A DNA stretch of 64,000 nucleotides. Origin: CAWHJN01 sp963829705. GTDB taxonomy: Bacteria; Bacteroidota; Rhodothermia; Rhodothermales; BA12. The stretch covers positions 254,701 through 318,700 of the forward strand of contig CAWHJN010000004.1 of assembly GCA_963829705.1 (NCBI GenBank), written 5' to 3'. A program made the position numbers and the translations under genes. The notes under the pieces were generated by a model. It was not told where the DNA came from and did not search any database. It saw only the letters and a list, made by a program, of their open reading frames with translations. Shown one piece after another: positions 54,920 through 62,724 of this stretch (the stretch's first letter is position 1; the number at the start of each line of letters is the position of its first letter).

Positions 54920-55083
54920 CGCTGACCGGCGCGGGGCGCGTTGCGACTCCGTCACAATGTCTTCGCGTACGCTGCATGGGTACCGGTACGTTTTCGCGGG
55001 TACCCTTCCCATGCTGGCACATCTCTTGCCACCGCTCCACGCGACCCTCAACCTTGCGGCATTCGTTTGCTGCCGCGTTTCTC

Positions 55084-55428
55084 ATGCGTAATCCCTCCCG
55101 TACGAAACCGCTGCTCTCCCACGCCTTCAAATCCGCCGACGGCTTCGCGCCCTTTGGCCGGCTGACGCTCTTCTCCGACCGCATCGAACGCTCCGCGCTC
55201 GGGCGTGTGCGCCAGACGATCCCGCTCGCCGACGTGCAGGACGTGCACTGGCAGACGACGAACACTAGCGCGCCCAACTTCACCCTGTTGCTGCGCGATG
55301 GGAGCCTCGTGTCGGGCCACTTGCAGGGAGCCGGGCTGTGGAAGGTGAAGCTCGAAGCGCTGCGACGTGCGCCCCGCCCCGCCCGCCTGCCCGCCGATTC
55401 CCCGGCAGCAGGGCGCTCGGCTGCCTGA
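55084..55428 (+). CDS. Small PH-like hypothetical protein
   Basis: A 114-residue soluble protein: FAPFGRLTLFSDRIERSALG, TIPLADVQDVHWQTTNTSA, NFTLLLRDGSLVSGHLQGAG, the look of a small bacterial PH-like domain, with a Pro/Ala/Arg-rich tail. ATG 55084 is the first codon with protein-like sequence. Function unknown. Confidence 0.6.
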   Translation: MRNPSRTKPLLSHAFKSADGFAPFGRLTLFSDRIERSALGRVRQTIPLADVQDVHWQTTNTSAPNFTLLLRDGSLVSGHLQGAGLWKVKLEALRRAPRPARLPADSPAAGRSAA

Positions 55429-55535
55429 CGGCAGGGGCAGCAGGTGCTGTTTCGCGGCTTCTTTGCCGTTGACAGGCGTGCGCGGCGGAACTACGCCGGG
55501 GCTCCGCTACTCTAAAACCGGCTTTTCGACACAGG

Positions 55536-55570
55536 AAACGCGACCGGCCCACACCGCTCGCGTTTTTGTT
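55536..55570 (+). terminator. Intrinsic terminator upstream of tig
   Basis: AAACGCGA (55536-55543) pairs with TCGCGTTT (55558-55565), then a T-rich run. It would end transcription of the 55084 gene 24 bp before the tig start. Confidence 0.6.
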
Positions 55571-55593
55571 TTCGCCGTTTTTTCTGCCCGCTC

Positions 55594-57063
55594 ATGGACG
55601 CCACCATCCAGCCCATCGGCCCTGCCGACTACGAACTCCACCTGACCGAACAGGCCGACGCGCTGCGGCCCAAGCTCGACGCTGCCCTCAAGCAGTACCG
55701 CGGCCGCGTGCAGATGCGCGGCTTCCGCGCGGGCAAGGTGCCCATGCAACTCGTCCGCAAGCTCTATGGCAAGGAGATCGCCTTCGAGATTGCCGAGAAA
55801 GAGGTGCAGTTCGCCTTTGAGGAAGAAGTGCTCGACAACCCCGAGTACAAGGTGATCGGGCGGCCCGTGATGACCGAACTCGCCTACGACGGCGACAGCG
55901 ATCTTACGGCTACCATTCGCTTCGGCGTGCGCCCCGCCATCGAACTGTCAGATCTCAGCGGCGTCACGATCACGCGCCTCGTCCACGACGTTACCGACGA
56001 GGAGATCGACGAGGAGATCGAGACGTTGCGCGACCGCCTCGCCACGACCGAGCCTGCCGCTGACGACGAGATCGGCGACGACCACGCGCTCACGCTCGAC
56101 CTCCAGCAACTCGACGAGGAGAGCGGCACGCCCATCGTCGGCAAGAAGGAGGAAGGCATTGCCGTGCGGATGTCCGACCCCAACCTCAAAGACGAACTCC
56201 GCGCCGCGCTGCTGGGCAAAAAGCAGGGCGACGTGTTCCAGGTAGAGCTGCCTCACGGCGACGACGAACACGCGCACACGCACACCTACGAAGTGACGAT
56301 CCACACCGTCGAGCGCCGCTCGCTGCCCGACGCCGACGACGCGCTCGCCCAAAAAGTCTCCAACGGCAAGATCGACACGCTCGACGCGCTCCGCACCGAC
56401 ATCCGCACCGAGTTGGAGAAGTCGTGGAAGCAGCGGCAGACGGATTACACCGAGACGCAGATCGTCGAAAAACTCAGCGACCTCCACCCCGTGCCGGTGC
56501 CGCAGAGCGCGCTCGACATCTACCTCGACTCGTTCGTGCAGCGTCTCAAAGACAAGCAGGCCGAGAACGGGCAGGAGCTTCCGCCGCACTTCGACGAGGC
56601 AGGCTTCCGCCGGGCCATGCAGCCCGAGGCCATGCGGCAGGCGCGCTGGATGCTCATCCGCGACCATCTGATGGAGGAGGAGAACATCGAAGTCACCAGC
56701 GAGGACCTCGACGCCTACTTTGCCGACATGGGCGGCGACGGCCTCGACCCGCAGATTCTGCGCCGCTACTACGAGCAGATGGACGGCGTGATGGAGCAGC
56801 TGGAGCAGAAGATGGCGAGCGAACGCTTGTTCGAGAAACTGGGCGAGCGCTTCCAGTACGAGGACAAAGACATGGAGGCCGTCGAGGCCGAAATGCGCGA
56901 GCGCCAGCAGGCCCGCGACGCCGCGCTCGAAGCCGAAGACGCCGCCCTCGCGGAGTTGAACGCGGCAGCCGATAATGCGCCGGACGCTGCTTCCGACACT
57001 GACGAAACCGCGCCCGCCGACGAGATCGGCGCGGCCTCTGAGGCGGAGGAACCGGCCAAATAA
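55594..57063 (+). CDS. tig: Trigger factor
   Basis: A 489-residue ribosome-associated chaperone. The N-terminal ribosome-binding domain has the signature RGFRAGKVPMQLVRKLYG. The middle peptidyl-prolyl isomerase domain (about 150-235) is ALTLDLQQLDEESGTPIVGK, DELRAALLGKKQGDVFQVEL. A long helical C-domain (TYEVTIHTVERRSLPDADDA on to MEQLEQKMASERLFEKLGER) is followed by an acidic Ala/Asp/Glu tail of about 45 residues. Trigger factor guards nascent chains at the exit tunnel. It precedes clpP by 49 bp, the usual tig-clpP order. Confidence 0.96.
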   Translation: MDATIQPIGPADYELHLTEQADALRPKLDAALKQYRGRVQMRGFRAGKVPMQLVRKLYGKEIAFEIAEKEVQFAFEEEVLDNPEYKVIGRPVMTELAYDGDSDLTATIRFGVRPAIELSDLSGVTITRLVHDVTDEEIDEEIETLRDRLATTEPAADDEIGDDHALTLDLQQLDEESGTPIVGKKEEGIAVRMSDPNLKDELRAALLGKKQGDVFQVELPHGDDEHAHTHTYEVTIHTVERRSLPDADDALAQKVSNGKIDTLDALRTDIRTELEKSWKQRQTDYTETQIVEKLSDLHPVPVPQSALDIYLDSFVQRLKDKQAENGQELPPHFDEAGFRRAMQPEAMRQARWMLIRDHLMEEENIEVTSEDLDAYFADMGGDGLDPQILRRYYEQMDGVMEQLEQKMASERLFEKLGERFQYEDKDMEAVEAEMRERQQARDAALEAEDAALAELNAAADNAPDAASDTDETAPADEIGAASEAEEPAK

Positions 57064-57112
57064 GGCCCCGTTCAGCCGCCCCGCGTCCTTTCTCCACCTT
57101 CCCGCACGCCCC

Positions 57113-57832
57113 ATGGTCGACGACTTCATCAAGTTCAGCAAAGGCCTCCACCGCCTCCCCGACGACATCGCGAAAGGTGGCCTTGGCGACCAGCCCATGA
57201 GCGGCCTCGTGCCGATGGTGGTCGAGCAGACGTCGCGCGGCGAGCGGGGGTACGACCTCTACAGCCGCCTGCTTAAAGAGCGGATCGTGCTCGTCGGCAC
57301 GCCCATCAACGATGCCATCGCCAACGTGACCGTGGCGCAGCTTCTCTGGCTCGCCAGCGAAGACCCCGACAAGCCCATCAACATGTACGTCAACTCGCCC
57401 GGCGGCATGGTGTACAGCGGGCTCGGCATCTACGACACGATGCAGTTCATCCAGCCCGAGGTGGCGACGATCTGCGTCGGCCTGGCCGCGTCGATGGGTT
57501 CCGTGCTGCTCGCCGCCGGGGCTGAGGGCAAGCGCGCCGCGCTCCCCAACGCCCGCGTGATGCTGCACCAGCCGTCGAGCGGTACGCAGGGCATGGCGAG
57601 CGACATTGAGATTGCTGCGCGCGAGGTGCTGTGGATCAAAGAGCGGTTGTACAACATCCTGGCGCACCACACCGGCAAGGCGGTAAAAGAGCTCGAAAAA
57701 GACGCCGACCGCGATTTCTGGCTCAGCGCGCACGACGCCAAAGAGTACGGCCTCGTCGATACCGTGCTGGAGTCGCGCCGCGGCTACAAACCGCCCGAGC
57801 ACGGCGACTCGATCAAAAAGACAGACGGCTGA
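57113..57832 (+). CDS. clpP: ATP-dependent Clp protease proteolytic subunit
   Basis: A 239-residue serine protease with the catalytic Ser127 (ICVGLAASMGSVLLAAGAEG), His152 (ARVMLHQPSSGTQGMASD) and an Asp near 200. INMYVNSPGGMVYSGLGIYD is typical. It has about 30 extra N-terminal residues versus E. coli ClpP (after propeptide), probably a propeptide-like extension. It forms the degradation chamber with ClpX or ClpA. clpX does not follow; instead there is a strong terminator and a low-GC element. Confidence 0.96.
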   Translation: MVDDFIKFSKGLHRLPDDIAKGGLGDQPMSGLVPMVVEQTSRGERGYDLYSRLLKERIVLVGTPINDAIANVTVAQLLWLASEDPDKPINMYVNSPGGMVYSGLGIYDTMQFIQPEVATICVGLAASMGSVLLAAGAEGKRAALPNARVMLHQPSSGTQGMASDIEIAAREVLWIKERLYNILAHHTGKAVKELEKDADRDFWLSAHDAKEYGLVDTVLESRRGYKPPEHGDSIKKTDG

Positions 57833-57857
57833 CCCTCAGGGCCGGTCAGAAATAAAG

Positions 57858-57892
57858 AAACCCGTCAGGTCTCCGAGACCTGACGGGTTTTT
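57858..57892 (+). terminator. Strong intrinsic terminator after clpP
   Basis: AAACCCGTCAGGTCT (57859-57873) pairs perfectly with AGACCTGACGGGTTT (57876-57890), followed by a T run. It ends the tig-clpP operon at the edge of the low-GC region. Confidence 0.92.
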
Positions 57893-58049
57893 CTGTGGTA
57901 CCGCGTACGGGATTCGTTCAGCGCCCTATGTCAAAACCGGCCTATACGAACTGTGTTGCGCATTTTTCCTGCTCATGTCCGAGCACACCAGCGCACCATC
58001 AGGCGCAGATTAGGGAAAGAGTAGGGCAGCACGAGCGGCTCATCAATAC

Positions 58050-58595
58050 TCATTCGACGAGCTTGAATTCGTTTGAAACTCGCGACTCTATTGGTACTAG
58101 CTTACCAATACCCAACTCGCTATGCAATGGGTCCCACGTCTCGTAAATCTGCATAGTAATACGATAGGTGCCAGGTATTTCATCCGCTTCAAATCGGGGT
58201 AATGTGTTCGGACGAGAGTACGCCGTTAGCTCGATTTCGAAGTTGTGGCTATTATCCGGCTTAACCTCCACAGGAGGAGCAAGAACGGAGTCGCAGATTG
58301 GATCCAGAGCAAGGATCCATTCATCACCGACTCGCTTCCACAGTGAAGCAGTCGGAGGTAGGTATCCGCATTTGGCGATGTAGACCGTCTGTTCACCAGT
58401 ATTGGTGTACGTGGCAACGAGGGACAATTTCATACTACCTGCCACGTCGTTGGACCGATGTAGCTGATACGTGCTGTTAGAGGTCTGAATCGCGTGCTCT
58501 GTACTTGCTTCGTCTTCAAGGATTGCTTGTGGATCAAGAAGCGAGCAGCCTGCTCCCATAAGGAGTGTTACCGACACAAATATCATCAAACGCAT
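58050..58595 (-). CDS. Lipoprotein, unknown function
   Basis: A 181-residue lipoprotein (FVSVTLLMGAGC, Cys17). The mature part is beta-rich with an immunoglobulin-like look: VAGSMKLSLVATYTNTGEQT, VEVKPDNSHNFEIELTAYSR, IPGTYRITMQIYETWDPLHS. No family recognised. It lies 14 bp after the protease gene on the same strand, so they form an operon; it might hold or inhibit the protease. Codon use is more AT-rich than the host. Confidence 0.75.
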   Translation of the reverse strand: MRLMIFVSVTLLMGAGCSLLDPQAILEDEASTEHAIQTSNSTYQLHRSNDVAGSMKLSLVATYTNTGEQTVYIAKCGYLPPTASLWKRVGDEWILALDPICDSVLAPPVEVKPDNSHNFEIELTAYSRPNTLPRFEADEIPGTYRITMQIYETWDPLHSELGIGKLVPIESRVSNEFKLVE

Positions 58596-58609
58596 AGCAT
58601 CCTCTCTGA

Positions 58610-59923
58610 TTAGGGGTTGATCGGATCAAAGAAGTCCAGTTCAGCTTGGACAGCAGCAAACGGACTGAAAGTGAACACCGTATTTGCGGAGTTTCCACCC
58701 CAGAGAAGTCCGTGCAGTGTAACGGAGTTTGAGCCATTCCAGCTAAACACAGGTGAGCCACTATCACCGCTCTGAACCCCGGCGTCCACTTGGTACTGAC
58801 AAAGTAGCATTTTGGAGCCAGTTCGAGGAATGTCGGCACAGGTAGTAATGATTGGGCCATATGTCCATCCTGAAGTCTGGCCAACCTTATTCAACTCTGT
58901 ACCCATAATGTGTTGAGAGACTTCAACGGCAGTAATCGTGAATGGCGCATTCCCATCCCATTCATTGAAGCTCCGAGAGCCTGTGTATCGACCTCGACTA
59001 TTGGTACGGGTGATTCTGCCAAAAGCAACATCGTAATTGTATACGGGACCGGCAAAGCGAACATAGGCAGCGTCGCTTCGGCGGCACGAGTAGCCCTGCG
59101 GGCATGGCAATCCCATTGCGCTTGCATTCTTTGCGCCACCTGTGCCCTCAAACTCAGGGTCCAGCGTCTCAATACCAATCTGATTACCACTTCGCTGGTA
59201 ATAGATCGTCCCCTCTACTCCGCCTTGAGTAAGCGTGCAGTGAGAGTTGGTCACGAAGCCGTATTGCGTGCCAAGTCTAACGTTGAATCCAAACGTGCAT
59301 AGGCTCCCATAGCCCCAATCTATGGTTATCCCGCCCTTGAGTGGGCGGACGTGATCACTCAGCACAGCAGCGTTGTTTACGGGACCAGTGACTTCTACAA
59401 TGACTGCCCCTTGAGGTACCTTTAGATTGTCCAGCGCTTTCGTTACTCGATCCACGACACCAGGATCAGAAACGCCGATCCGAACGCGATTTTTAGATTC
59501 GTCCACATCGAATAGTGTAACACCGGGGAGGTGGGCCAAATCGAGCACTTGCGCCTTCCATGTCTTGAGTTGTAGGAAGTCGTAGTCAGCTTGAAGCACA
59601 CGTGTTTGGGATTGAGCAACACGCTCAGCCCCAACAATATTTGAGATTGCAGCCATCGCCCTGGAGTGCTGCTGGGCATCCTTCAGATAAACTGCGAGCT
59701 GCCCGCTCTCATCGAAGAAGAACCCACCAAACCCCGGTACTTGCTCAGCAATCTCAGCAAACCTCTCATCCAGCGTTCGTAAATCCGCAGGTTCCGGTTT
59801 CGCAGCACCGACCAATGCATCTTTCGCGGTAGGGGCTGAATCTGCTAAATCAGTAGCGGAGTCGCACCCGCCCCCGAGTGCTACCAGCAGCATAAGGCTC
59901 AAGAGACCGAGGTTCCGATTCAT
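58610..59923 (-). CDS. Secreted trypsin-like (S1) serine protease lipoprotein
   Basis: A 437-residue protease. ATG 59923 gives a signal sequence and lipobox LGGGC (Cys20). Residues 45-190 form a propeptide-like domain (LDERFAEIAEQVPGFGGFFF, VTLFDVDESKNRVRIGVSD) as in streptogrisin/alpha-lytic-type proteases. The catalytic domain has His228 (YGFVTNSHCTLTQ), Asp284 (SCRRSDAAYVRFAG) and Ser388 (VQSGDSGSPVFSW). Paired cysteines (around 209/229, 274/280, 362/375) could form three disulfides, as in actinobacterial members. Low G+C and position in the element suggest acquisition. An ATG at 59956 would add 11 residues before the signal sequence. Confidence 0.88.
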   Translation of the reverse strand: MNRNLGLLSLMLLVALGGGCDSATDLADSAPTAKDALVGAAKPEPADLRTLDERFAEIAEQVPGFGGFFFDESGQLAVYLKDAQQHSRAMAAISNIVGAERVAQSQTRVLQADYDFLQLKTWKAQVLDLAHLPGVTLFDVDESKNRVRIGVSDPGVVDRVTKALDNLKVPQGAVIVEVTGPVNNAAVLSDHVRPLKGGITIDWGYGSLCTFGFNVRLGTQYGFVTNSHCTLTQGGVEGTIYYQRSGNQIGIETLDPEFEGTGGAKNASAMGLPCPQGYSCRRSDAAYVRFAGPVYNYDVAFGRITRTNSRGRYTGSRSFNEWDGNAPFTITAVEVSQHIMGTELNKVGQTSGWTYGPIITTCADIPRTGSKMLLCQYQVDAGVQSGDSGSPVFSWNGSNSVTLHGLLWGGNSANTVFTFSPFAAVQAELDFFDPINP

Positions 59924-60134
59924 GCGTTGTCCTGTGGATGTGGTGGTAGGGATCATTTAGCGCGCCCTCAGCGAGCACGCATCCAGTTTATTACGCTGTT
60001 CCGCCTCTGTCAAGTCAGTTCTGCGGTCACTCGGCTAACAGATCGTTATGCACCTGCCAGACCTTTGGAGATCATACCCTGAGGCTGGCAAAAAAGCGAC
60101 AGGGCTATTGCGTGGCTGGCGGTGACGCGTATCT

Positions 60135-60158
60135 TACGTCAACATAAATCATACGTCA
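60135..60158 (+). promoter_or_regulatory. Paired TACGTCA operator-like repeats before the RHH gene
   Basis: TACGTCA occurs at 60135-60141 and again at 60152-60158 (17-bp spacing), the second 1 bp before the regulator start. Direct repeats of this spacing before a ribbon-helix-helix gene are the usual form of an autoregulatory operator. Binding is inferred. Confidence 0.45.
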
Positions 60159-60159
60159 C

Positions 60160-60549
60160 ATGAAGCGCCTGAACCTGATGGTCCCCGACAGCCAGTATGA
60201 CTGGCTATATGAACAGAGCGAGGAGCTGGATATCTCGGTAGCTGAGATTGTCCGCCGGGCTCTGGATGCGTGGATCAAATCTCGGTCGGAAAGTCCGCCT
60301 TTGTTCGAGTTCAAACCCCGGTCAAACTTCTTTGGATGGCCTCGGGGTGACAACTCTTCCCTTGCGAACAGCATCAGGGAAGTGCAGGAGGTTGTAGGCT
60401 ACATCGAACAAGCACTAAGGCGGACTGCCTCCCCCGAAACCATGGCCGCGTTCGACGCTGCTATTGCAGGCTTGCGTGAACGCCACCGTCTTCTCTCCCC
60501 ATTAGGGGAGAATCCAGAATCCCGGAGTGATGAGGCAGAAAGCGGCTAA
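60160..60549 (+). CDS. Ribbon-helix-helix (CopG-like) DNA-binding protein
   Basis: A 129-residue protein. The N-terminal 45 residues fit a ribbon-helix-helix fold: MKRLNLMVPDSQYDWLYEQS, then EELDISVAEIVRRALDAWIK. The rest is helical (SSLANSIREVQEVVGYIEQA). Likely a repressor of its own gene or of the element's replication genes downstream. Paired TACGTCA repeats precede the ATG and a hairpin follows the stop. Confidence 0.75.
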   Translation: MKRLNLMVPDSQYDWLYEQSEELDISVAEIVRRALDAWIKSRSESPPLFEFKPRSNFFGWPRGDNSSLANSIREVQEVVGYIEQALRRTASPETMAAFDAAIAGLRERHRLLSPLGENPESRSDEAESG

Positions 60550-60568
60550 ATCACCTCCGGGCTAACGC

Positions 60569-60603
60569 GGAAAGGCCCTGTTGCGCTAACAACAGAGCCT
60601 TCC
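60569..60603 (+). terminator. Hairpin after the RHH gene
   Basis: AAGGC-c-CTGTTG (60572-60583) pairs with CAACAG-a-GCCTT (60590-60601) around CGCTAA, with one internal mismatch. There is no good T run, so it may be a terminator or the first of the hairpins preceding rep. Confidence 0.5.
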
Positions 60604-60669
60604 GAATCCTTTAACCGGCTTCCCCTCTGAGCTTGGCGGCAACGCGGGGGGCCAGAAACAGATGCTCTA

Positions 60670-62052
60670 ATGGTACTCAAACCAATCGGCGTAGTTTCTA
60701 CGCCGCACATGGAGGGTGTGCGCACCCTCCCAAACTGGCTCGAAATGCAGCCTCTGGCTGCTTCCCCCCCAATTGATAACATGGGGGGGGTAAATGCCAC
60801 CGTCTGTGGCACCACCTCGGGTGGCCCGAAGGGGTTTGCCGTTGAGGCTGTACGCCGGGGTGATTCGGCTGACTACTTCTACCGCCTGGCCCTCGACACG
60901 CTTCAGGTGTCCGTCAAAGGATCGTGGGCCAACACAGATGCAGGTTTGATCCTGCTCGACAAGCGGCGCAGGGCCGAGGCCTTCCAGGCTGTGGGCTTCG
61001 GTCAGGAGAAATACGCGGCTCCGGATGGGCGCGAACTCATCGTTCACCCTCATGGTGGCCGTCCGGCCTATCAGGTGCTCATGCGCGACGGGGACGGGCT
61101 CGAAGTCCGGGCGCTGCCGAGTGGCCCGAGTATGCCGGGCTTCATCCTCCGCTTTGGGGCGCGCTGGTGCGTCGAAAACAGCGTGAGCGAGCTTGGGGCG
61201 TGGGTGGATAGCTTCGTGCGCTCTGCGGGCTTTCTACCGGCCAAGGTGATGCTCTCCGAGGTGCACGTCCGGTGTGATACGCCGGTACCCTTCACCGAGG
61301 CTGACCTGAAGGGGATGCGGGGTGCTGGCACCCGTCATGGCCGCTTCAACACGCACCACTACTTAGGCAGGCTCTCCGGCATCGACAACCTCGGCGGCAA
61401 GAAGAACGTCAAGTTCGTTATCTACGACAAGCGTCTTGAACAGACGCAGAAAGAGGGGGCGCTATGGCCCTCAGTATGGGCGTCCTTCGGCATCTCGCCG
61501 GACACCGACATTTGGCGTGCCGAGGCACGTTGGGGCCGGAAAGGGCTTCTGATCGTCGGGCTCGATGAGCTTTCGCAACTCACGGATGCGGCTATCAGGA
61601 TGCTGTGGCACCGCTTCGCGTCCGAGTACATCCTGTTCGTGCAAGACCCGGACAAGCGCACCTCTCGCACAGTGCCGACCGAGAATTGGGCGCGGATGCA
61701 GGCGTGCGGCCAGATGATGGAAACGCAGCCCGTCAAGGCGTCGCTCGGCGTGACGGCCACGCAGCTTATCAAGCAGGCCACCGGCTGTATCGCCAAGGCA
61801 ATGGCTGTGGCTGGCATGGGCCACGCAAAGGCCGAACTCGACGCAGTGATTGCGGAGACGGTAGCGGCGGCTGACACGCGGTTTTCCGAGGAACGGGCAG
61901 GCTACATCAAAGGCCTTCTCAAAGACATCCTCGAACGCTACCCCGACGAGGCCTTTTCGAGTGCGCGTGCCGTCAAGGGCGAAATCGAATCGCTCATTGA
62001 CCTGGCGCTCTCCCGCAAGGCTCTTGCTCAGCCCTTCAACCCTGCTCTCTGA
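60670..62052 (+). CDS. Replication initiator-like protein (Rep_trans family)
   Basis: 460 residues from ATG 60670. From about residue 68 the sequence looks like Rep_trans/relaxase-type initiators: YFYRLALDTLQVSVKGSW, PAKVMLSEVHVRCDTPVPF, HHYLGRLSGIDNLGGKKNVK, FVIYDKRLEQTQKEG, DIWRAEARWGRKGLLIVG. The IYDKxxE and R-x-E steps are typical of this family, whose members nick origins for rolling-circle replication in plasmids, ICEs and filamentous phages. The first 55 codons coincide with the hairpin array 60687-60824 and are low in protein character, so the true start may be ATG 60781 or later. A helical C-terminal region (residues 370-460) follows. Assignment rests on motifs. Confidence 0.65.
   Translation: MVLKPIGVVSTPHMEGVRTLPNWLEMQPLAASPPIDNMGGVNATVCGTTSGGPKGFAVEAVRRGDSADYFYRLALDTLQVSVKGSWANTDAGLILLDKRRRAEAFQAVGFGQEKYAAPDGRELIVHPHGGRPAYQVLMRDGDGLEVRALPSGPSMPGFILRFGARWCVENSVSELGAWVDSFVRSAGFLPAKVMLSEVHVRCDTPVPFTEADLKGMRGAGTRHGRFNTHHYLGRLSGIDNLGGKKNVKFVIYDKRLEQTQKEGALWPSVWASFGISPDTDIWRAEARWGRKGLLIVGLDELSQLTDAAIRMLWHRFASEYILFVQDPDKRTSRTVPTENWARMQACGQMMETQPVKASLGVTATQLIKQATGCIAKAMAVAGMGHAKAELDAVIAETVAAADTRFSEERAGYIKGLLKDILERYPDEAFSSARAVKGEIESLIDLALSRKALAQPFNPAL
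60687..60824 (+). repeat. Array of six consecutive perfect hairpins at the 5' end of rep
   Basis: In order: CGGCGTAG-TTT-CTACGCCG (60687-60705); GGAGGGTG-TGCG-CACCCTCC (60711-60730); GCAGCC-TCT-GGCTGC (60747-60761); seven C, 12 nt, seven G (60764-60789); TGCCAC-CGTCT-GTGGCA (60795-60811); CCACC-TCG-GGTGG (60812-60824). All stems pair without mismatch and each has its own sequence. Such packing near a Rep gene suggests an origin of replication or a structured leader. Confidence 0.8.
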
Positions 62053-62054
62053 TC

Positions 62055-62393
62055 ATGACTACGCATAACAATTTCCAGCCGAACACGCCGAAGCGCGTTC
62101 ATCCACGCCCCTACAAATGTGAGTTTTACCAAGGCACCTTCTTCGTCAAGGGAGAGGCATCGGAAGCCCTCTTGAGGTTCGCCTTGATTGAAATCGACCT
62201 CCTGTTTCTCAAGTGGATCTTGAACGGCACCGTTCCGAGCCAGACCCAAAACCGGCGCTATCAAGTGACCCTTGTTACCGACGAGGGCGCACCCTACTAC
62301 GATATCGTCAAGAAGTCGAAGCATAAGGTGTACGTCTCCTCTCGCACGTCTGACGTTTTCAAGACCGGAGGTGGCTATGGATCGTGCAATTAA
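62055..62393 (+). CDS. Small hypothetical protein of the element
   Basis: A 112-residue soluble protein: HPRPYKCEFYQGTFFVKGEA, LLRFALIEIDLLFLKWILNG, VTLVTDEGAPYYDIVKKSKH. No family recognised. It starts 2 bp after the rep stop and its end overlaps the next gene by 17 bp, so it is part of the rep operon. Confidence 0.65.
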   Translation: MTTHNNFQPNTPKRVHPRPYKCEFYQGTFFVKGEASEALLRFALIEIDLLFLKWILNGTVPSQTQNRRYQVTLVTDEGAPYYDIVKKSKHKVYVSSRTSDVFKTGGGYGSCN

Positions 62394-62715
62394 TCAGGCA
62401 GGGACGGCGCTTACTGTCTCGGCAGACCTGCTCAGCCACCTTATGGAGCGCATAGAGGCGCTGACGGCCCTCGTGCGGGACATTCACGCCCGCGAGGCGG
62501 CTAAGCCTGAGATCGACCCGAAAGCGCGGTATGCCCTCGACTTCGCAGCCGAATACATCGGGGCCAGCACGAGCACGCTCAAACGCCGGGCTGCGGTCGG
62601 GAAACTGGTGCTGCTCTACGACGGCAAAAAACCGTTCGTCACGGGCGCTGAACTCCTGCGCTATGCACGCGAGGGCTCCCGCCGGGGCCTCCGTCGCAAG
62701 CGCAAAGACGCGTGA
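62377..62715 (+). CDS. Excisionase-like helix-turn-helix protein
   Basis: A 112-residue protein. The first half is a short helical region (SADLLSHLMERIEALTALVR); the second is a winged-helix/MerR-like DNA-binding module (RYALDFAAEYIGASTSTLKR, LVLLYDGKKPFVTGAELLRY) with a basic tail, as in Xis-type directionality factors. A true Shine-Dalgarno GGAGGT lies at 62367-62372, unusual beside the host genes. It directly precedes the integrase, as xis genes commonly do. Confidence 0.7.
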   Translation: MDRAINQAGTALTVSADLLSHLMERIEALTALVRDIHAREAAKPEIDPKARYALDFAAEYIGASTSTLKRRAAVGKLVLLYDGKKPFVTGAELLRYAREGSRRGLRRKRKDA

Positions 62716-62724
62716 GGTGCCGCC

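Noticed and set aside
60071..60110. TGCCAG...CTGGCA followed by AAAAAA as a terminator
   Set aside because: The loop is 23 nt and the run is A on the plus strand; on the minus strand it would precede the protease gene rather than follow one. Support too weak.
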